Shown piece by piece: positions 9,082 through 18,002 of a stretch of DNA of 64,000 bases (position 1 is its first letter; every line of letters starts with the position of its first letter). Source of the stretch: Planctomycetaceae bacterium UBA2671 (lineage in GTDB: Bacteria > Planctomycetota > Planctomycetia > Planctomycetales > Planctomycetaceae). The position numbers and the translations under genes were made by a program. The notes under the pieces were generated by a model. That model saw only the letters and a program-made list of their open reading frames with translations, was not told the DNA's origin and made no database searches. The stretch lies in NCBI GenBank assembly GCA_002359185.1, contig DEML01000021.1, positions 1 to 64,000 of the forward strand, given 5' to 3'.

Positions 9082-9146
9082 GTAGGTCAGGCTGTGCCTG
9101 ACATAATCAGCATCATTTTGAAGCCTGCCTGGCATTGCCTGACCTG
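9082..9146. repeat. Interspersed palindromic repeat family A, copy 1
   Basis: GTAGGTCAGGC at the left end and GCCTGACCT at the right end flank an inner segment, the same layout as 14402-14468. Each end itself holds a short palindrome (CAGGC...GCCTG). It sits between pstC and pstA. I infer a small non-coding, MITE- or REP-like unit. Confidence 0.7.
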
Positions 9147-9198
9147 AGGCTGACTTACAAACATAATTCCAGAGACATTCATCAAATAATTAATTCTC

Positions 9199-10236
9199 AT
9201 GTCCGATCCTTATTACCAACGTCTTCAACGCCGACACTTAACCAGCAAAATTTTTGCGGGTGTCTGCCTGATTTCCACCTGGTTCGGGCTGGTGGTTCTT
9301 GCAGTCTTAATGACGGGACTGGTTCTCAAAGCGACCGGAACCTGGGACCCGACATCAACGGGAGCAGCCAAAGCGACTGAAAACTGGTTGACTCCCACCT
9401 TGCTGACTCATCAGATCTCTGCCGATCCTGAAAAAGCCGGGATGATTGCGAGTATCTGGGGCACAACCTGGTTGATTCTGATGACCGCGGTGATGAGCGT
9501 GCCGATGGGAGTAGGAGCAGCGATCTATCTTGAGGAATACGCCCGGGAAAACATATTGACCCGTTTCATTCGGCTGAACATTTCCAATCTGGCGGGGGTT
9601 CCATCCATCGTCTTTGGGATTTTAGGTCTGACTGCCTTTGTGCGCATGTTCGGGATGTTTTCAGAAGCGTCGGCAATCGGTATTCCTATGGGAATCGGAA
9701 TGCTGAAAGTCCCTTTACCATTTGGAAAAACGCTGATTAGTGGAGCTTTGACTCTCTCCCTTTTGATTCTTCCGATCGTCATTATTGCCTCTCAAGAAGC
9801 GTTGCGATCAGTGCCGCAATCGATTCGGCATGCGGCTCTGGCTATTGGAGCCACCAAGTGGCAGACGATCTGGTACCAGGTTTTGCCAGCTTCTCTGCCC
9901 GGCATTATGACGGGTGTTATTCTGGCACTTTCACGAGCCATCGGGGAAACGGCTCCGATTATTGTTGTCGGAGCTGTTTCGTTTATCAGTTTCAATCCCG
10001 GCTATCTGGAAAGCCCTACCGATCTGGTGTCGGATCCCAATGTCATCCTGCAGATCCCTGCCAGTCCTTACACGGTGATGCCCTTGCAGATTTACAACTG
10101 GGTGCTCAACAGTCCCGATCCTGAATTTAAGAACGTCGCTTCCGCGGCTATTGTCGTTCTGTTAACGATTCTGCTACTGATGAACGGTATGGCTGTTTAT
10201 ATTCGAAATCATTTTTCAAAGCGTCTCAACTGGTGA
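9199..10236 (+). CDS. pstA: Phosphate ABC transporter permease PstA
   Basis: Second permease subunit of the Pst transporter. The 345-residue protein has several membrane segments and the conserved EAA loop (EALRSVPQSIRHAALAIGATKWQ), followed by ALSRAIGETAPIIVVGA, the matching signature to PstC. ATG 9199 is the natural start. A family A repeat lies in the 164-base gap between pstC and pstA, an insertion that the operon has tolerated. Confidence 0.93.
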   Translation: MSDPYYQRLQRRHLTSKIFAGVCLISTWFGLVVLAVLMTGLVLKATGTWDPTSTGAAKATENWLTPTLLTHQISADPEKAGMIASIWGTTWLILMTAVMSVPMGVGAAIYLEEYARENILTRFIRLNISNLAGVPSIVFGILGLTAFVRMFGMFSEASAIGIPMGIGMLKVPLPFGKTLISGALTLSLLILPIVIIASQEALRSVPQSIRHAALAIGATKWQTIWYQVLPASLPGIMTGVILALSRAIGETAPIIVVGAVSFISFNPGYLESPTDLVSDPNVILQIPASPYTVMPLQIYNWVLNSPDPEFKNVASAAIVVLLTILLLMNGMAVYIRNHFSKRLNW

Positions 10237-10294
10237 TTTCAAAGGCGAATTTCTCTCGGAGATCACAATGTTTCCAATGAAATCTTTTCTTCAG

Positions 10295-10302
10295 TTCACA
10301 TT
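10295..10302 (+). promoter_or_regulatory. TTCACATT motif upstream of pstB
   Basis: Third copy of TTCACATT in this cluster, in the 84-base gap between pstA and pstB, followed by an AT-rich stretch (TATACAATAAAAT) that could serve as a promoter. Binding by PhoB is a guess. Confidence 0.3.
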
Positions 10303-10320
10303 GCTATACAATAAAATCCT

Positions 10321-11178
10321 ATGGAACTAAATACCTTTGAAAATCTGATTTCGAAACGGGATGGCGATTCTCCTGAGACTCCCAAAACGGGCACAGCAGG
10401 TAGCAAAACACCTGCCCCCAAAGCACTAACGAAAGTGGAAACCCGTAATCTCGATTTCTATTACGGTCCCCTGCAGGCTCTGTTTGGCATTTCCATGGTG
10501 ATGCCGGAAAAGTCGGTGACTGCCCTCATCGGTCCTTCAGGATGCGGTAAGAGTACTTATCTCCGGACCCTGAATCGAATGAACGACATCATTGAAGGGA
10601 CGAGGATTACGGGAGATATTCTTGTCGACAATGAAGACATTTACGCGTCTCAGGTCGATGTGGTCGAGTTGCGGAAAAAAGTCGGGATGGTGTTTCAGAA
10701 GTCGAATCCATTCCCGAAATCGATTTATGATAATGTCGCTTTTGGTCCCCGAATTGGGGGAATCAAAGGGAAATCACAACTCGATGAGATCGTCCATCGC
10801 ACCTTAAAGCAGGCCGCGATCTGGGATGAAGTCAAAGATCGACTGAATTCCTCGGCTTTAGCACTCTCCGGTGGACAGCAGCAACGACTGTGTATTGCCC
10901 GAACGCTGGCAACGAATCCGGAAGTGATTCTGATGGACGAACCAGCCTCGGCTCTGGACCCTGCTTCGACTTCTCGCATCGAAGATTTGATCTTTGAACT
11001 CAAAAAAGACTACACAATTATTATTGTCACGCATAATATGCAACAGGCGGCTCGTGTGAGTGACTGTACAGCATTTTTCTTTCAGGGACGCCTGATTGAA
11101 TTCGGGACGACAAAATCGCTGTTCACGACACCCCGGGAAAAACAGACCGAAGACTATATTACAGGACGCTTCGGTTAA
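10321..11178 (+). CDS. pstB: Phosphate ABC transporter ATP-binding protein PstB
   Basis: ATPase that powers phosphate import through PstC/PstA. It has the Walker A motif GPSGCGKST (residues 71-79), the Q-loop (MVFQKSNPFP), the ABC signature LSGGQQQRL (about 182-190) and Walker B ILMDEPASALDP. The SNPFP and RTLNRMND features are typical of PstB. The protein is 285 residues; the N-terminal 35 or so residues form a polar extension compared with the usual length of about 250-260. ATG 10321 is used; no strong ribosome site is visible, and a later start cannot be excluded. Confidence 0.95.
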   Translation: MELNTFENLISKRDGDSPETPKTGTAGSKTPAPKALTKVETRNLDFYYGPLQALFGISMVMPEKSVTALIGPSGCGKSTYLRTLNRMNDIIEGTRITGDILVDNEDIYASQVDVVELRKKVGMVFQKSNPFPKSIYDNVAFGPRIGGIKGKSQLDEIVHRTLKQAAIWDEVKDRLNSSALALSGGQQQRLCIARTLATNPEVILMDEPASALDPASTSRIEDLIFELKKDYTIIIVTHNMQQAARVSDCTAFFFQGRLIEFGTTKSLFTTPREKQTEDYITGRFG

Positions 11179-11229
11179 TTCATTAACGCCAGGTATTCAA
11201 TTTATTTAATGGCAGGGAAGTAACTCACA

Positions 11230-11904
11230 ATGTCCGTTCATCTCATCAGGGATTTAGACAACCTTCATCGTTCCTTAATGACGATGTGCACAATGGTTGA
11301 AGAGTTAATTCACGCAGCCGTGGAAACTCTTGCTCGACCAGATCTTCATAAAGCTCAGGAACTGGCCGAGCAGGATCGTGAGATTGATAACTACGATGTG
11401 GCCATCGAAGAAGATTGTCTGAAAATACTTGCGCTCCATCAACCAGTTGCCACGGACTTACGACGGATTACGGCCGTTATGAAAATCTCAGGAGAACTCG
11501 AACGCGTTGCCGATCTGGCCGTTCACATTGCTGAACGATCCAGTTGTCTCGTCGGTTCGACTTTCGTTCAGGTTCCTCCAAAAATTCATACGATGGCAGA
11601 TAATGCCGTCAACATGTTGCACGAAAGTATCGATGCGTATGTCAATCTCGATACCGCACTGGCCCGTAAAGTGTGCCGTCAGGACGATATCGTCGATGAC
11701 CTGAATCGCGAAATTATCGAACATATCACCAACTTGATGACTCAATCCCCCGATATTATCGAACCAGCCTTACACATGTTTTCTGCCTCCAGACACATCG
11801 AACGCGTGGCCGATCATGCCACGAACATCGCTGAAGATGTTGTGTATCTGGTGGAAGGGGAAATTGTACGGCATCGGAATCGCTCTGAAAAAATCGCTTC
11901 ATAA
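11230..11904 (+). CDS. phoU: Phosphate signalling complex protein PhoU
   Basis: PhoU links the Pst transporter to the PhoR/PhoB system and limits phosphate uptake. The 224-residue, all-helical protein shows the two repeated PhoU motifs: DxEIDNYDVAIEEDCLKIL with LRRITAVMKISGELERVADLAVHIAE in the first half, and ASRHIERVADHATNIAEDVVYLVEGE in the second. The ExxxDxxxN metal-binding pattern is present in both. It follows pstB by 51 bases and precedes phoB by 21, so all are probably one transcript. Confidence 0.95.
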   Translation: MSVHLIRDLDNLHRSLMTMCTMVEELIHAAVETLARPDLHKAQELAEQDREIDNYDVAIEEDCLKILALHQPVATDLRRITAVMKISGELERVADLAVHIAERSSCLVGSTFVQVPPKIHTMADNAVNMLHESIDAYVNLDTALARKVCRQDDIVDDLNREIIEHITNLMTQSPDIIEPALHMFSASRHIERVADHATNIAEDVVYLVEGEIVRHRNRSEKIAS

Positions 11905-11925
11905 ACATACTGAGCCGGATTGCGA

Positions 11926-12612
11926 ATGAGCCAACAGACAATACAGATTATCGAAGATGAGCGTTCCATTTCGGATGCGCTGGCCTACAATCTTCAAAAA
12001 GACGGTTTTGAGGTGATCTCCTCAACAGATGGTCAGGACGGCTTACGACGGGCTCAGGCCAATCTGCCTGACCTGATTGTTCTCGACCTGATGCTCCCCG
12101 TGCTCGATGGCTTGGAAGTTTGCCGACAATTGCGGTCAGACTCCCGCACCAAGCACATTCGTATTCTGATGCTGACTGCCAAAAGCGAAGAAGTCGACGA
12201 AATTGTCGGCTTCAGTATGGGAGCAGACGATTACGTCACCAAGCCATTCAAAATCAAACCGCTGATCAGCCGCATCAAAGCCCTGCTCCGACGGCCAACT
12301 TCCAAGAACAATGCCCAGGATTCTGTCACCTGCCGCGGAGTTTTTGTTGATCGTGTGAACCATCGTGTCACCGTCAACAATGAAGAACTCCCGCTCACTC
12401 CCACAGAATTCAAACTGCTCTGGACACTCGCCCGTCAGGCTGGTCGTCCCTTCCGACGCAACGAATTGATGGACACCTGCCGCGGAGAAGATGCCAACGC
12501 TCTTGAGAGAACGATCGATGTCCACATCCGCTCGCTGCGTCAGAAACTTGAGGCAGCTGGTGATCTGATCGAAACGGTCCGCGGCGTTGGCTATCGGTTC
12601 CGACCCGAATAA
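11926..12612 (+). CDS. phoB: Response regulator, PhoB type
   Basis: OmpR/PhoB-class DNA-binding response regulator. The receiver domain carries the acceptor Asp54 in LIVLDLMLP and the conserved Lys in YVTKPFK. The C-terminal winged helix contains LTPTEFKLLWTLARQAG and ERTIDVHIRSLRQKL, ending in ETVRGVGYRF. The position directly after phoU supports the phosphate-response assignment. No PhoR kinase gene follows, so the cognate sensor must be elsewhere. ATG 11926 is chosen over in-frame TTG 11920. A strong terminator follows at 12650. Confidence 0.9.
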   Translation: MSQQTIQIIEDERSISDALAYNLQKDGFEVISSTDGQDGLRRAQANLPDLIVLDLMLPVLDGLEVCRQLRSDSRTKHIRILMLTAKSEEVDEIVGFSMGADDYVTKPFKIKPLISRIKALLRRPTSKNNAQDSVTCRGVFVDRVNHRVTVNNEELPLTPTEFKLLWTLARQAGRPFRRNELMDTCRGEDANALERTIDVHIRSLRQKLEAAGDLIETVRGVGYRFRPE

Positions 12613-12649
12613 AATTTCACAGAACGACAACTTGACGAAGCAACTGAAG

Positions 12650-12678
12650 CATGGCCTGAAATCAGGCCATGTTTTTTT
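12650..12678 (+). terminator. Intrinsic terminator after phoB
   Basis: CATGGCCTG pairs perfectly with CAGGCCATG around a four-base loop and is followed directly by seven T residues. It closes the pst-phoU-phoB cluster. Confidence 0.92.
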
Positions 12679-12784
12679 ATGGAGTTGCTCAACAACAGGC
12701 TGAAAGTGATTTGCGAGATAACATTCTGTTATAGTTACATTCATTCCTTTGCCAGTTGAAACCACGTTCAAGGTACACCCGAGT

Positions 12785-14290
12785 ATGGATGCATTACGAT
12801 GGTTATCTCGTACCTGGAAACAGATCACCAGAAAAAGCCCGTTTGAAGGCGAAATTCAACCCGCTCGTATACCACTGTTCTCACCTTTCTCAGGACGACC
12901 GACGCTCCCGTTTCCGCATCCCTGGAACTATCAACAGCCGTTGAGAATTCTGGAAACGTTTTTTCATGATGCGGGTGAAATCAATTCTTCCAGTAAACAC
13001 AATCGTTATCTCGATGTCCCGGGATTTGCTCCTGTTTTCGTAACACGCGATCCTGGAGTTATTCGCGCCATCACCACAGCCACTGGAGATAAGCCAGGTC
13101 AGTTTGATCGCGACACATTGCCCTCAACTGGAATTGCCCGCGCGACTGGAAAAGATACGCTCCTCTTCAGTAACGGAACTGAGTGGAAACGACAACGGAA
13201 ACTCTCTGCATCACCTTTTGGCAAAACATCACTGTTTCAGCCGGAGGTTTTTCATGAGTTTGCAGAAACTTTTCGACAAACGGTTACTAAGCGACTAGAA
13301 ATTCTCCAACTGCGGTTAGCCGAAAGTGGGGAACCGAAGTTTCGGATTCTACTGGAACCGGAAATCAAAGCGGTTATGTTGGAGTTACTGACCAACAACT
13401 TCTTCGGCACCGAAATTCCATACGACGATTTGCGAAATCGCTTTGTCCCGGCTCTCGAACGCGTGATCGATCATATCGTCAGTGATACGGTCTGGAATCG
13501 ACTCGGCATTCCCATTCGAAAAATGCCAGCATTGACTCGCGGCATCGCTCAGGCAAAACGAGACGATGCCGACTTTGAGGAATTGACCACACTGGTCCTC
13601 GAGGCTAGAAAAACAAATCGAGGACACTGGAAACAATTCAAGTCGGATTCCCCCGACGAAAAACTTCGCAGTAATATCAAAGTCTTTCTGGCGGGAGCAC
13701 TCGAAGCCACAACGTCCTATGCGGCATGGACCTTGTCGCACCTGGCACGCGACCCCGACGCTCAGGACAAAGTCTATGCCGAAGTCAAAGACATGACCGA
13801 TTATTCACCCGAGAATCTGGAGCAAGCCAAATACTTCAGCAATGTTCTGGAAGAAACTCTGCGTTTGACGCCGTCGCTCTATTTCCTGCCCCGTCAGGCA
13901 ACGGCTGACACCTGGATCGAAACTTCTGATGGCCGCAAACTTCATCTTCCTTACGGGACGCATATCCTGCTGGATATCTGGCATGCGAATCGTCATGAGG
14001 ACCATTGGGGTATCGAAAAATCGGGATCCCCGGCGACAGAGTTTGTTCCTGAACGCTGGACCGAACTGGCAAAACGGGGTGGCAGCTCAAAAGACAATCT
14101 GCATTTTGGATTCGGACATGGACCACGTGTCTGTCCGGGAAAACATCTCGGACAACTCGAAGTCGCGTTGGCAGTTGGAGCGTTTGTCAAACTCTTTCGT
14201 TTTCAAGCTGTAGAAAGCCGACTGGATGCCAGGGCTGGCGTTTCCACAAAGCCAGCCGATGGGGTGCTGATTGATCTGGAATTGCGATGA
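12785..14290 (+). CDS. Cytochrome P450
   Basis: Heme-thiolate monooxygenase of about 501 residues. The oxygen-binding I helix is AGALEATTSYAAWTL, the ExxR salt-bridge motif is EETLR (about residue 357), and the heme loop FGFGHGPRVCPG places the axial cysteine at residue 450. These are the diagnostic P450 signatures; the substrate is unknown. No ferredoxin or reductase gene is adjacent, so electrons must come from elsewhere. ATG 12785 is preferred over in-frame TTG 12749, with AAGG upstream at a somewhat long distance. A diverged copy of the last 14 codons lies at 14475-14516. Confidence 0.93.
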   Translation: MDALRWLSRTWKQITRKSPFEGEIQPARIPLFSPFSGRPTLPFPHPWNYQQPLRILETFFHDAGEINSSSKHNRYLDVPGFAPVFVTRDPGVIRAITTATGDKPGQFDRDTLPSTGIARATGKDTLLFSNGTEWKRQRKLSASPFGKTSLFQPEVFHEFAETFRQTVTKRLEILQLRLAESGEPKFRILLEPEIKAVMLELLTNNFFGTEIPYDDLRNRFVPALERVIDHIVSDTVWNRLGIPIRKMPALTRGIAQAKRDDADFEELTTLVLEARKTNRGHWKQFKSDSPDEKLRSNIKVFLAGALEATTSYAAWTLSHLARDPDAQDKVYAEVKDMTDYSPENLEQAKYFSNVLEETLRLTPSLYFLPRQATADTWIETSDGRKLHLPYGTHILLDIWHANRHEDHWGIEKSGSPATEFVPERWTELAKRGGSSKDNLHFGFGHGPRVCPGKHLGQLEVALAVGAFVKLFRFQAVESRLDARAGVSTKPADGVLIDLELR

Positions 14291-14401
14291 CAGGAACGAT
14301 GTATTTGTTCGCATTGAACTAATACCATTGCCGATCTTCATAAATGTGGGGCTACGCTTTGCTTTCCTTTATTCAAACTCCTGTTTGATTTCCAAGGAGG
14401 T

Positions 14402-14468
14402 GTAGGTCAGGCACTGCCTGACGACAAACAAGGTGGCCACACATTTTGTCAGGCAATGCCTGACCTAC
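14402..14468. repeat. Interspersed palindromic repeat family A, copy 2
   Basis: GTAGGTCAGGC ... GCCTGACCTAC form perfect 11-base outer inverted arms. Inside, GTCAGGCA...TGCC-type palindromes occur at both ends. It lies between the intact P450 gene and the P450 3' remnant, suggesting it was involved in, or inserted at, the break. Confidence 0.8.
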
Positions 14469-14474
14469 AGTGCT

Positions 14475-14516
14475 AAGCCCGCAGATGGCGTGCTAATTGA
14501 CATGGAACTGCGATAA
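14475..14516 (+). pseudogene. Remnant of a second cytochrome P450 3' end
   Basis: The 14 codons read KPADGVLIDMELR-stop. The intact P450 ends KPADGVLIDLELR-stop (14249-14290). Thirteen residues differ at one position, but most codons differ at the third base, so the two copies diverged under coding constraint before this one lost its body. It begins six bases after the family A repeat. A former tandem P450 gene deleted up to the repeat is the simplest explanation. Confidence 0.8.
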
Positions 14517-14814
14517 TAGGTACAGCAGTCTGTTCATGCCCTAAGCCACTTTCGACGTGGGTTACTCTTTGCCACTCCAATCTGCTTACTCGATATTTTC
14601 GGAATGGCGATATTCAGCTGATTTCCATTTGGAATACTGTAAATTTGAGACTTCCATCAAATTGATGGTGTTCATCCCCCTATAACCGAACTTCGCGAGG
14701 GTAATTACCTAGTGGTGAAGAGACTATTCTCCACATGATTCATTTTCGCAACATAGAGTTGAATTGAGAATCCTGTATGGATTCTTTAATGCTCAAACCT
14801 CAACGCGAAATAGA
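14517..14814. other. Intergenic region before the redoxin gene
   Basis: Nearly 300 bases with no supported gene. The promoter of the redoxin-kinase pair should be here, but no clear element is recognised. Confidence 0.4.
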
Positions 14815-15423
14815 ATGATGAAGCTCTTCTCTCGAATCCTGATCTGCTCGGTATGGCTACTTTTAATTGGAGTCGGTGTCTTTGCAATGCAAAAATATTC
14901 GATGACTCCCGCCCTGCCTGGAATCGCACCTCAACAATGGCCAGCCTCTCCCTCTCTTAAAATGATTGAGGGAAAGCCAGCGTTAGTGATGTTCGCCCAT
15001 CCGAAATGTCCCTGTACGAGGGCGAGTCTTTCAGAACTGTCTCGCATTGTAAGCAATCGTCAGGATCGCGTGATGGCAATTGTTGTATTTATGAATTACG
15101 CGACGGAGCAAAATTCCTGGGATCATACCAATTTATGGGATCAAGCGGTTTCGATTCCCGGTGTGCAGGTTGTAAGTGATGAACAGGGAGAACTGAGTCA
15201 TCGATTTGGAGCTGTCTGTTCCGGGGAAACTTACTTCTTCGATTCGAAGGGGAATCTGGCATTTCATGGCGGTATCACATCGTCACGAGGTCATGAGGGA
15301 GATAATTCCGGGCACGATGCAATCGTTTCACTCATTCAGGGATACGCAACTGAAACTCCAACTCATCCTGTCTTTGGCTGCTCTTTGAAATGCTTGCACT
15401 CTCATCAGGAGGAGACACTGTAA
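14815..15423 (+). CDS. Membrane-anchored redoxin-like protein with CxC motif
   Basis: A 202-residue protein with an N-terminal membrane segment (about residues 7-25) and a thioredoxin-like fold expected from ALVMFAHPKCPCTRAS. The redox motif is CPC (Cys65, Cys67) rather than CxxC. The C-terminus has two further cysteines (GCSLKCLHS). The function is not known; a periplasmic thiol role or copper/redox sensing is plausible. Two adjacent ATG codons (14815, 14818) are possible starts. The stop TAA overlaps the ATG of the hybrid kinase gene (TAATG), so the two products are likely made together. Confidence 0.75.
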   Translation: MMKLFSRILICSVWLLLIGVGVFAMQKYSMTPALPGIAPQQWPASPSLKMIEGKPALVMFAHPKCPCTRASLSELSRIVSNRQDRVMAIVVFMNYATEQNSWDHTNLWDQAVSIPGVQVVSDEQGELSHRFGAVCSGETYFFDSKGNLAFHGGITSSRGHEGDNSGHDAIVSLIQGYATETPTHPVFGCSLKCLHSHQEETL

Positions 15424-17612
15424 TGACAAAACATACAGACAGTGGATGTCTTTACAATGACACGATTGAAACCCGTGCCCGAGAAATCTTTGCTGAAGAT
15501 CGTCAACACGTCTATCAGTACACCGATCGTATGTTTGCCGGGCTGATGATCGTACAGTGGATCGGCGCCATCCTTGCGGCTCTCTATATCTCACCCCTGA
15601 CCTGGGATGGGGCTTCGTCTGCCATTCATTTTCATGTCTGGCTGGCGATCTTTCTCGGTGGAATTCTCGCATCCTTTCCGGTGTATCTTGTCTGGAGACC
15701 GATAGCTGGAATTCCGACTCGTTATGTGATGGCCATCTCACAGGTTCTATTTTCCAGCCTGCTCATCCATTTAACGGGAGGACGAATAGAGACACATTTT
15801 CATATTTTTGGATCACTGGCATTCCTGGCGATGTACCGGGACTGGAAAGTGTTAATTCCTGCCACTCTCATCGTTGCTGTCGACCATTTACTTCGCGGAA
15901 TTTACTGGCCGGAATCCGTCTACGGAATTTCTGGTGTGATTCTGTTGAGATCCTTCGAACATGCCGCGTGGGTTCTGTTTGAAGATTTCTTCCTCATCCT
16001 GTCCTGCCGGAACAGTGTCAAAGAAATGATGGCAAGTGCTCGGCAACGTGCGGAGTTGGAATCGACAAAATATGCTGCAGAAGCAGCCGATCTGGCGAAA
16101 AGTGAATTTTTGGCAAACATGAGCCACGAAATCCGCACGCCCCTCAATGGTATCCTGGGTTTCACGGATGTCATGATTCGGGGCATAGCCAATACCGAGA
16201 ATGAACGTCGAGAATATCTGGGACACATTCAAACGAGCGGCCGTCACTTGCTCGAGTTGATTAACAATATCCTGGACATTTCCAAAATCGAAGCTGGGCA
16301 AATGACAATCGAGTTAAGGTCCTGCTCACCCCATCAGGTGATCAGCGAAGTTCTCAGCATAATGCGTGTGCAGGCTCAGCGAAAAAATATCGATCTGGAA
16401 TACATATGGCATAGCCAGGCTCCAGAATCCATTACAACAGATCCCACCAAATTACGGCAGATGCTGTTGAACCTGGTAGGAAACGCCATCAAATTCACGG
16501 ATTGCGGCAGCGTAAAAATCGAAGTTCAGTTGGACATCACACAGCATGAGCCTCTGCTCATTCTGGATGTTATCGATTCGGGTATTGGAATCCCTCTGGA
16601 AAAACGAGCCAATCTCTTCGAACCGTTTGTTCAAGCGGATAGTTCGGTCGTCCGAAAGTTTGGGGGCACAGGACTGGGGCTGGCGATCAGTCGGCGTATC
16701 GCTCGCGCACTCGGGGGAGATGTCGTTATTAAAGACACACAGGGGAGTGGAACGACATTCCGGATTACTATCAATACAGGCTCACTGGACGACATATTCA
16801 TGTTGCCTGCACCGAGCAGTGACGCTTTGCAATCTCAGAGAGAGAACTCTCAGAAAGAGATCATTCAATTGCCTCAGGGGAAAGTTCTAGTCGTCGAAGA
16901 TGGCGAAATCAATCGAAAGCTCATCGAAGCTGTTCTTGCTGAGTCTGGACTTGAAATTGAGATCGCAGAAAATGGGCAGATTGGTGTCGAAAAAGCTCTG
17001 CAGAACAATTATGACATCATCCTGATGGATATGCAGATGCCCGTGAAAGATGGTTATACAGCTGCAACGGAACTTCGGCAGTCGGGCATTGAGACTCCTA
17101 TTATCGCGATGACGGCTCATGCAATGCTTGACGACGAGCAAAAATGCCTCGCCGCCGGTTGCAGTGGATATCTTTCCAAACCGATCAATATTTCGAGGTT
17201 ATTGACCACTGTTGCAGATGCCCTGTATGTCCCTCATCAGGTAGATGCCATTGATACACAGGCTGCAGAAGCGGAGGACAATGAAAGGAATGATCACCCA
17301 TTGATTTCCTCACTCCCCACTCATAAGCCTGTCTTTGCCAAGGTCGTTGTCAAGTTTGTCGATTATCTGGAAGAGCAACTGATAATGATTCAAGAAGCCA
17401 TCGACAATGGAGATCACGCTCGACTGGCATGGGTTGCCCACGACTTGAAGGGAGCAGCTGGCAGTGCAGGATTTGCCGATTTCACCGAACCGGCATTTCG
17501 CCTGGAACTCATGGGGAAAAACAAGGATCTGCACGCTGCTCAAGCATCACTTGTAGAATTGACGAAGCTTTCAAAACGGATCGTAGTGCCAGAGATAGAA
17601 GTTCTTGCGTAA
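15423..17612 (+). CDS. Hybrid sensor histidine kinase/response regulator with Hpt domain
   Basis: A 730-residue phosphorelay protein. Five or six N-terminal membrane segments (to about residue 190) precede a HisKA domain with His235 in NMSHEIRTPLNG and a HATPase domain (GNAIKFT, DSGIGIP, GGTGLGLAIS). A receiver domain with Asp536 in ILMDMQMP and a C-terminal Hpt domain with His673 in AHDLKGAAGSAG follow. It therefore carries a full phosphorelay except the final regulator. AGGAGGAG lies eight bases before ATG 15423, which itself overlaps the redoxin stop codon. Co-translation suggests the redoxin modulates the sensor; this is inference. Confidence 0.93.
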   Translation: MTKHTDSGCLYNDTIETRAREIFAEDRQHVYQYTDRMFAGLMIVQWIGAILAALYISPLTWDGASSAIHFHVWLAIFLGGILASFPVYLVWRPIAGIPTRYVMAISQVLFSSLLIHLTGGRIETHFHIFGSLAFLAMYRDWKVLIPATLIVAVDHLLRGIYWPESVYGISGVILLRSFEHAAWVLFEDFFLILSCRNSVKEMMASARQRAELESTKYAAEAADLAKSEFLANMSHEIRTPLNGILGFTDVMIRGIANTENERREYLGHIQTSGRHLLELINNILDISKIEAGQMTIELRSCSPHQVISEVLSIMRVQAQRKNIDLEYIWHSQAPESITTDPTKLRQMLLNLVGNAIKFTDCGSVKIEVQLDITQHEPLLILDVIDSGIGIPLEKRANLFEPFVQADSSVVRKFGGTGLGLAISRRIARALGGDVVIKDTQGSGTTFRITINTGSLDDIFMLPAPSSDALQSQRENSQKEIIQLPQGKVLVVEDGEINRKLIEAVLAESGLEIEIAENGQIGVEKALQNNYDIILMDMQMPVKDGYTAATELRQSGIETPIIAMTAHAMLDDEQKCLAAGCSGYLSKPINISRLLTTVADALYVPHQVDAIDTQAAEAEDNERNDHPLISSLPTHKPVFAKVVVKFVDYLEEQLIMIQEAIDNGDHARLAWVAHDLKGAAGSAGFADFTEPAFRLELMGKNKDLHAAQASLVELTKLSKRIVVPEIEVLA

Positions 17613-17644
17613 AGTATTCCATGTCATATTCTAAATGCAAAAAA

Positions 17645-17674
17645 AGCGTGCGACCCGATGGCCGCACGCTTTTC
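17645..17674. terminator. Bidirectional terminator
   Basis: AGCGTGCG pairs with CGCACGCT. A-run before and T-run after allow it to end both the kinase transcript and the convergent small gene. Confidence 0.8.
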
Positions 17675-17702
17675 ATTATTTCAGATCACATTTTTGAATA
17701 CA

Positions 17703-18002
17703 TTAGAAGGTATCCAGGATGAAGTGATGGCCTTTGTGGTATGGCTTTTCTGTGGGATAGAAGTTGTACCAGTCTTTGTTGTAGACCGGAATCTGCATTT
17801 CTGGTCCATAACGGTAGTACATGTTGTCGTAGCTGCCGTGCTGCTGGAAGTTCTGGGGATAGTAGAGGTAAGGATAGTGGTAGAACCGATTCCAGTCGGT
17901 CGGTTGTCCCTGACCCCCAGCGTGGGCTTCCTGGCTGGTGGAAATCGCAACCAGCAACAACATCATCATGGTTAACCCGGCTAGGGCCATGCGTCGAAAC
18001 AT
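17703..18002 (-). CDS. Small secreted Tyr/His-rich protein of unknown function
   Basis: A 99-residue protein with a clear signal peptide ending near AHA-GG. The mature part of about 70 residues is rich in Tyr, His, Pro and Asn (for example FYHYPYLYYPQNF). No known domain is recognised; such small exported aromatic-rich proteins are seen in planctomycetes, which is general knowledge and not a match I can verify. ATG 18002 has a perfect AAGGAG about eight bases upstream, which decides the start against the longer frame from 18041. It converges on the kinase gene with a shared terminator. Confidence 0.7.
   Translation of the reverse strand: MFRRMALAGLTMMMLLLVAISTSQEAHAGGQGQPTDWNRFYHYPYLYYPQNFQQHGSYDNMYYRYGPEMQIPVYNKDWYNFYPTEKPYHKGHHFILDTF

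Noticed and set aside
11920..11925. TTG start for phoB
   Set aside because: ATG at 11926 lies two codons later and fits the family start.
12136..12828. 230-residue open frame on the minus strand
   Set aside because: Antisense to phoB and its terminator.
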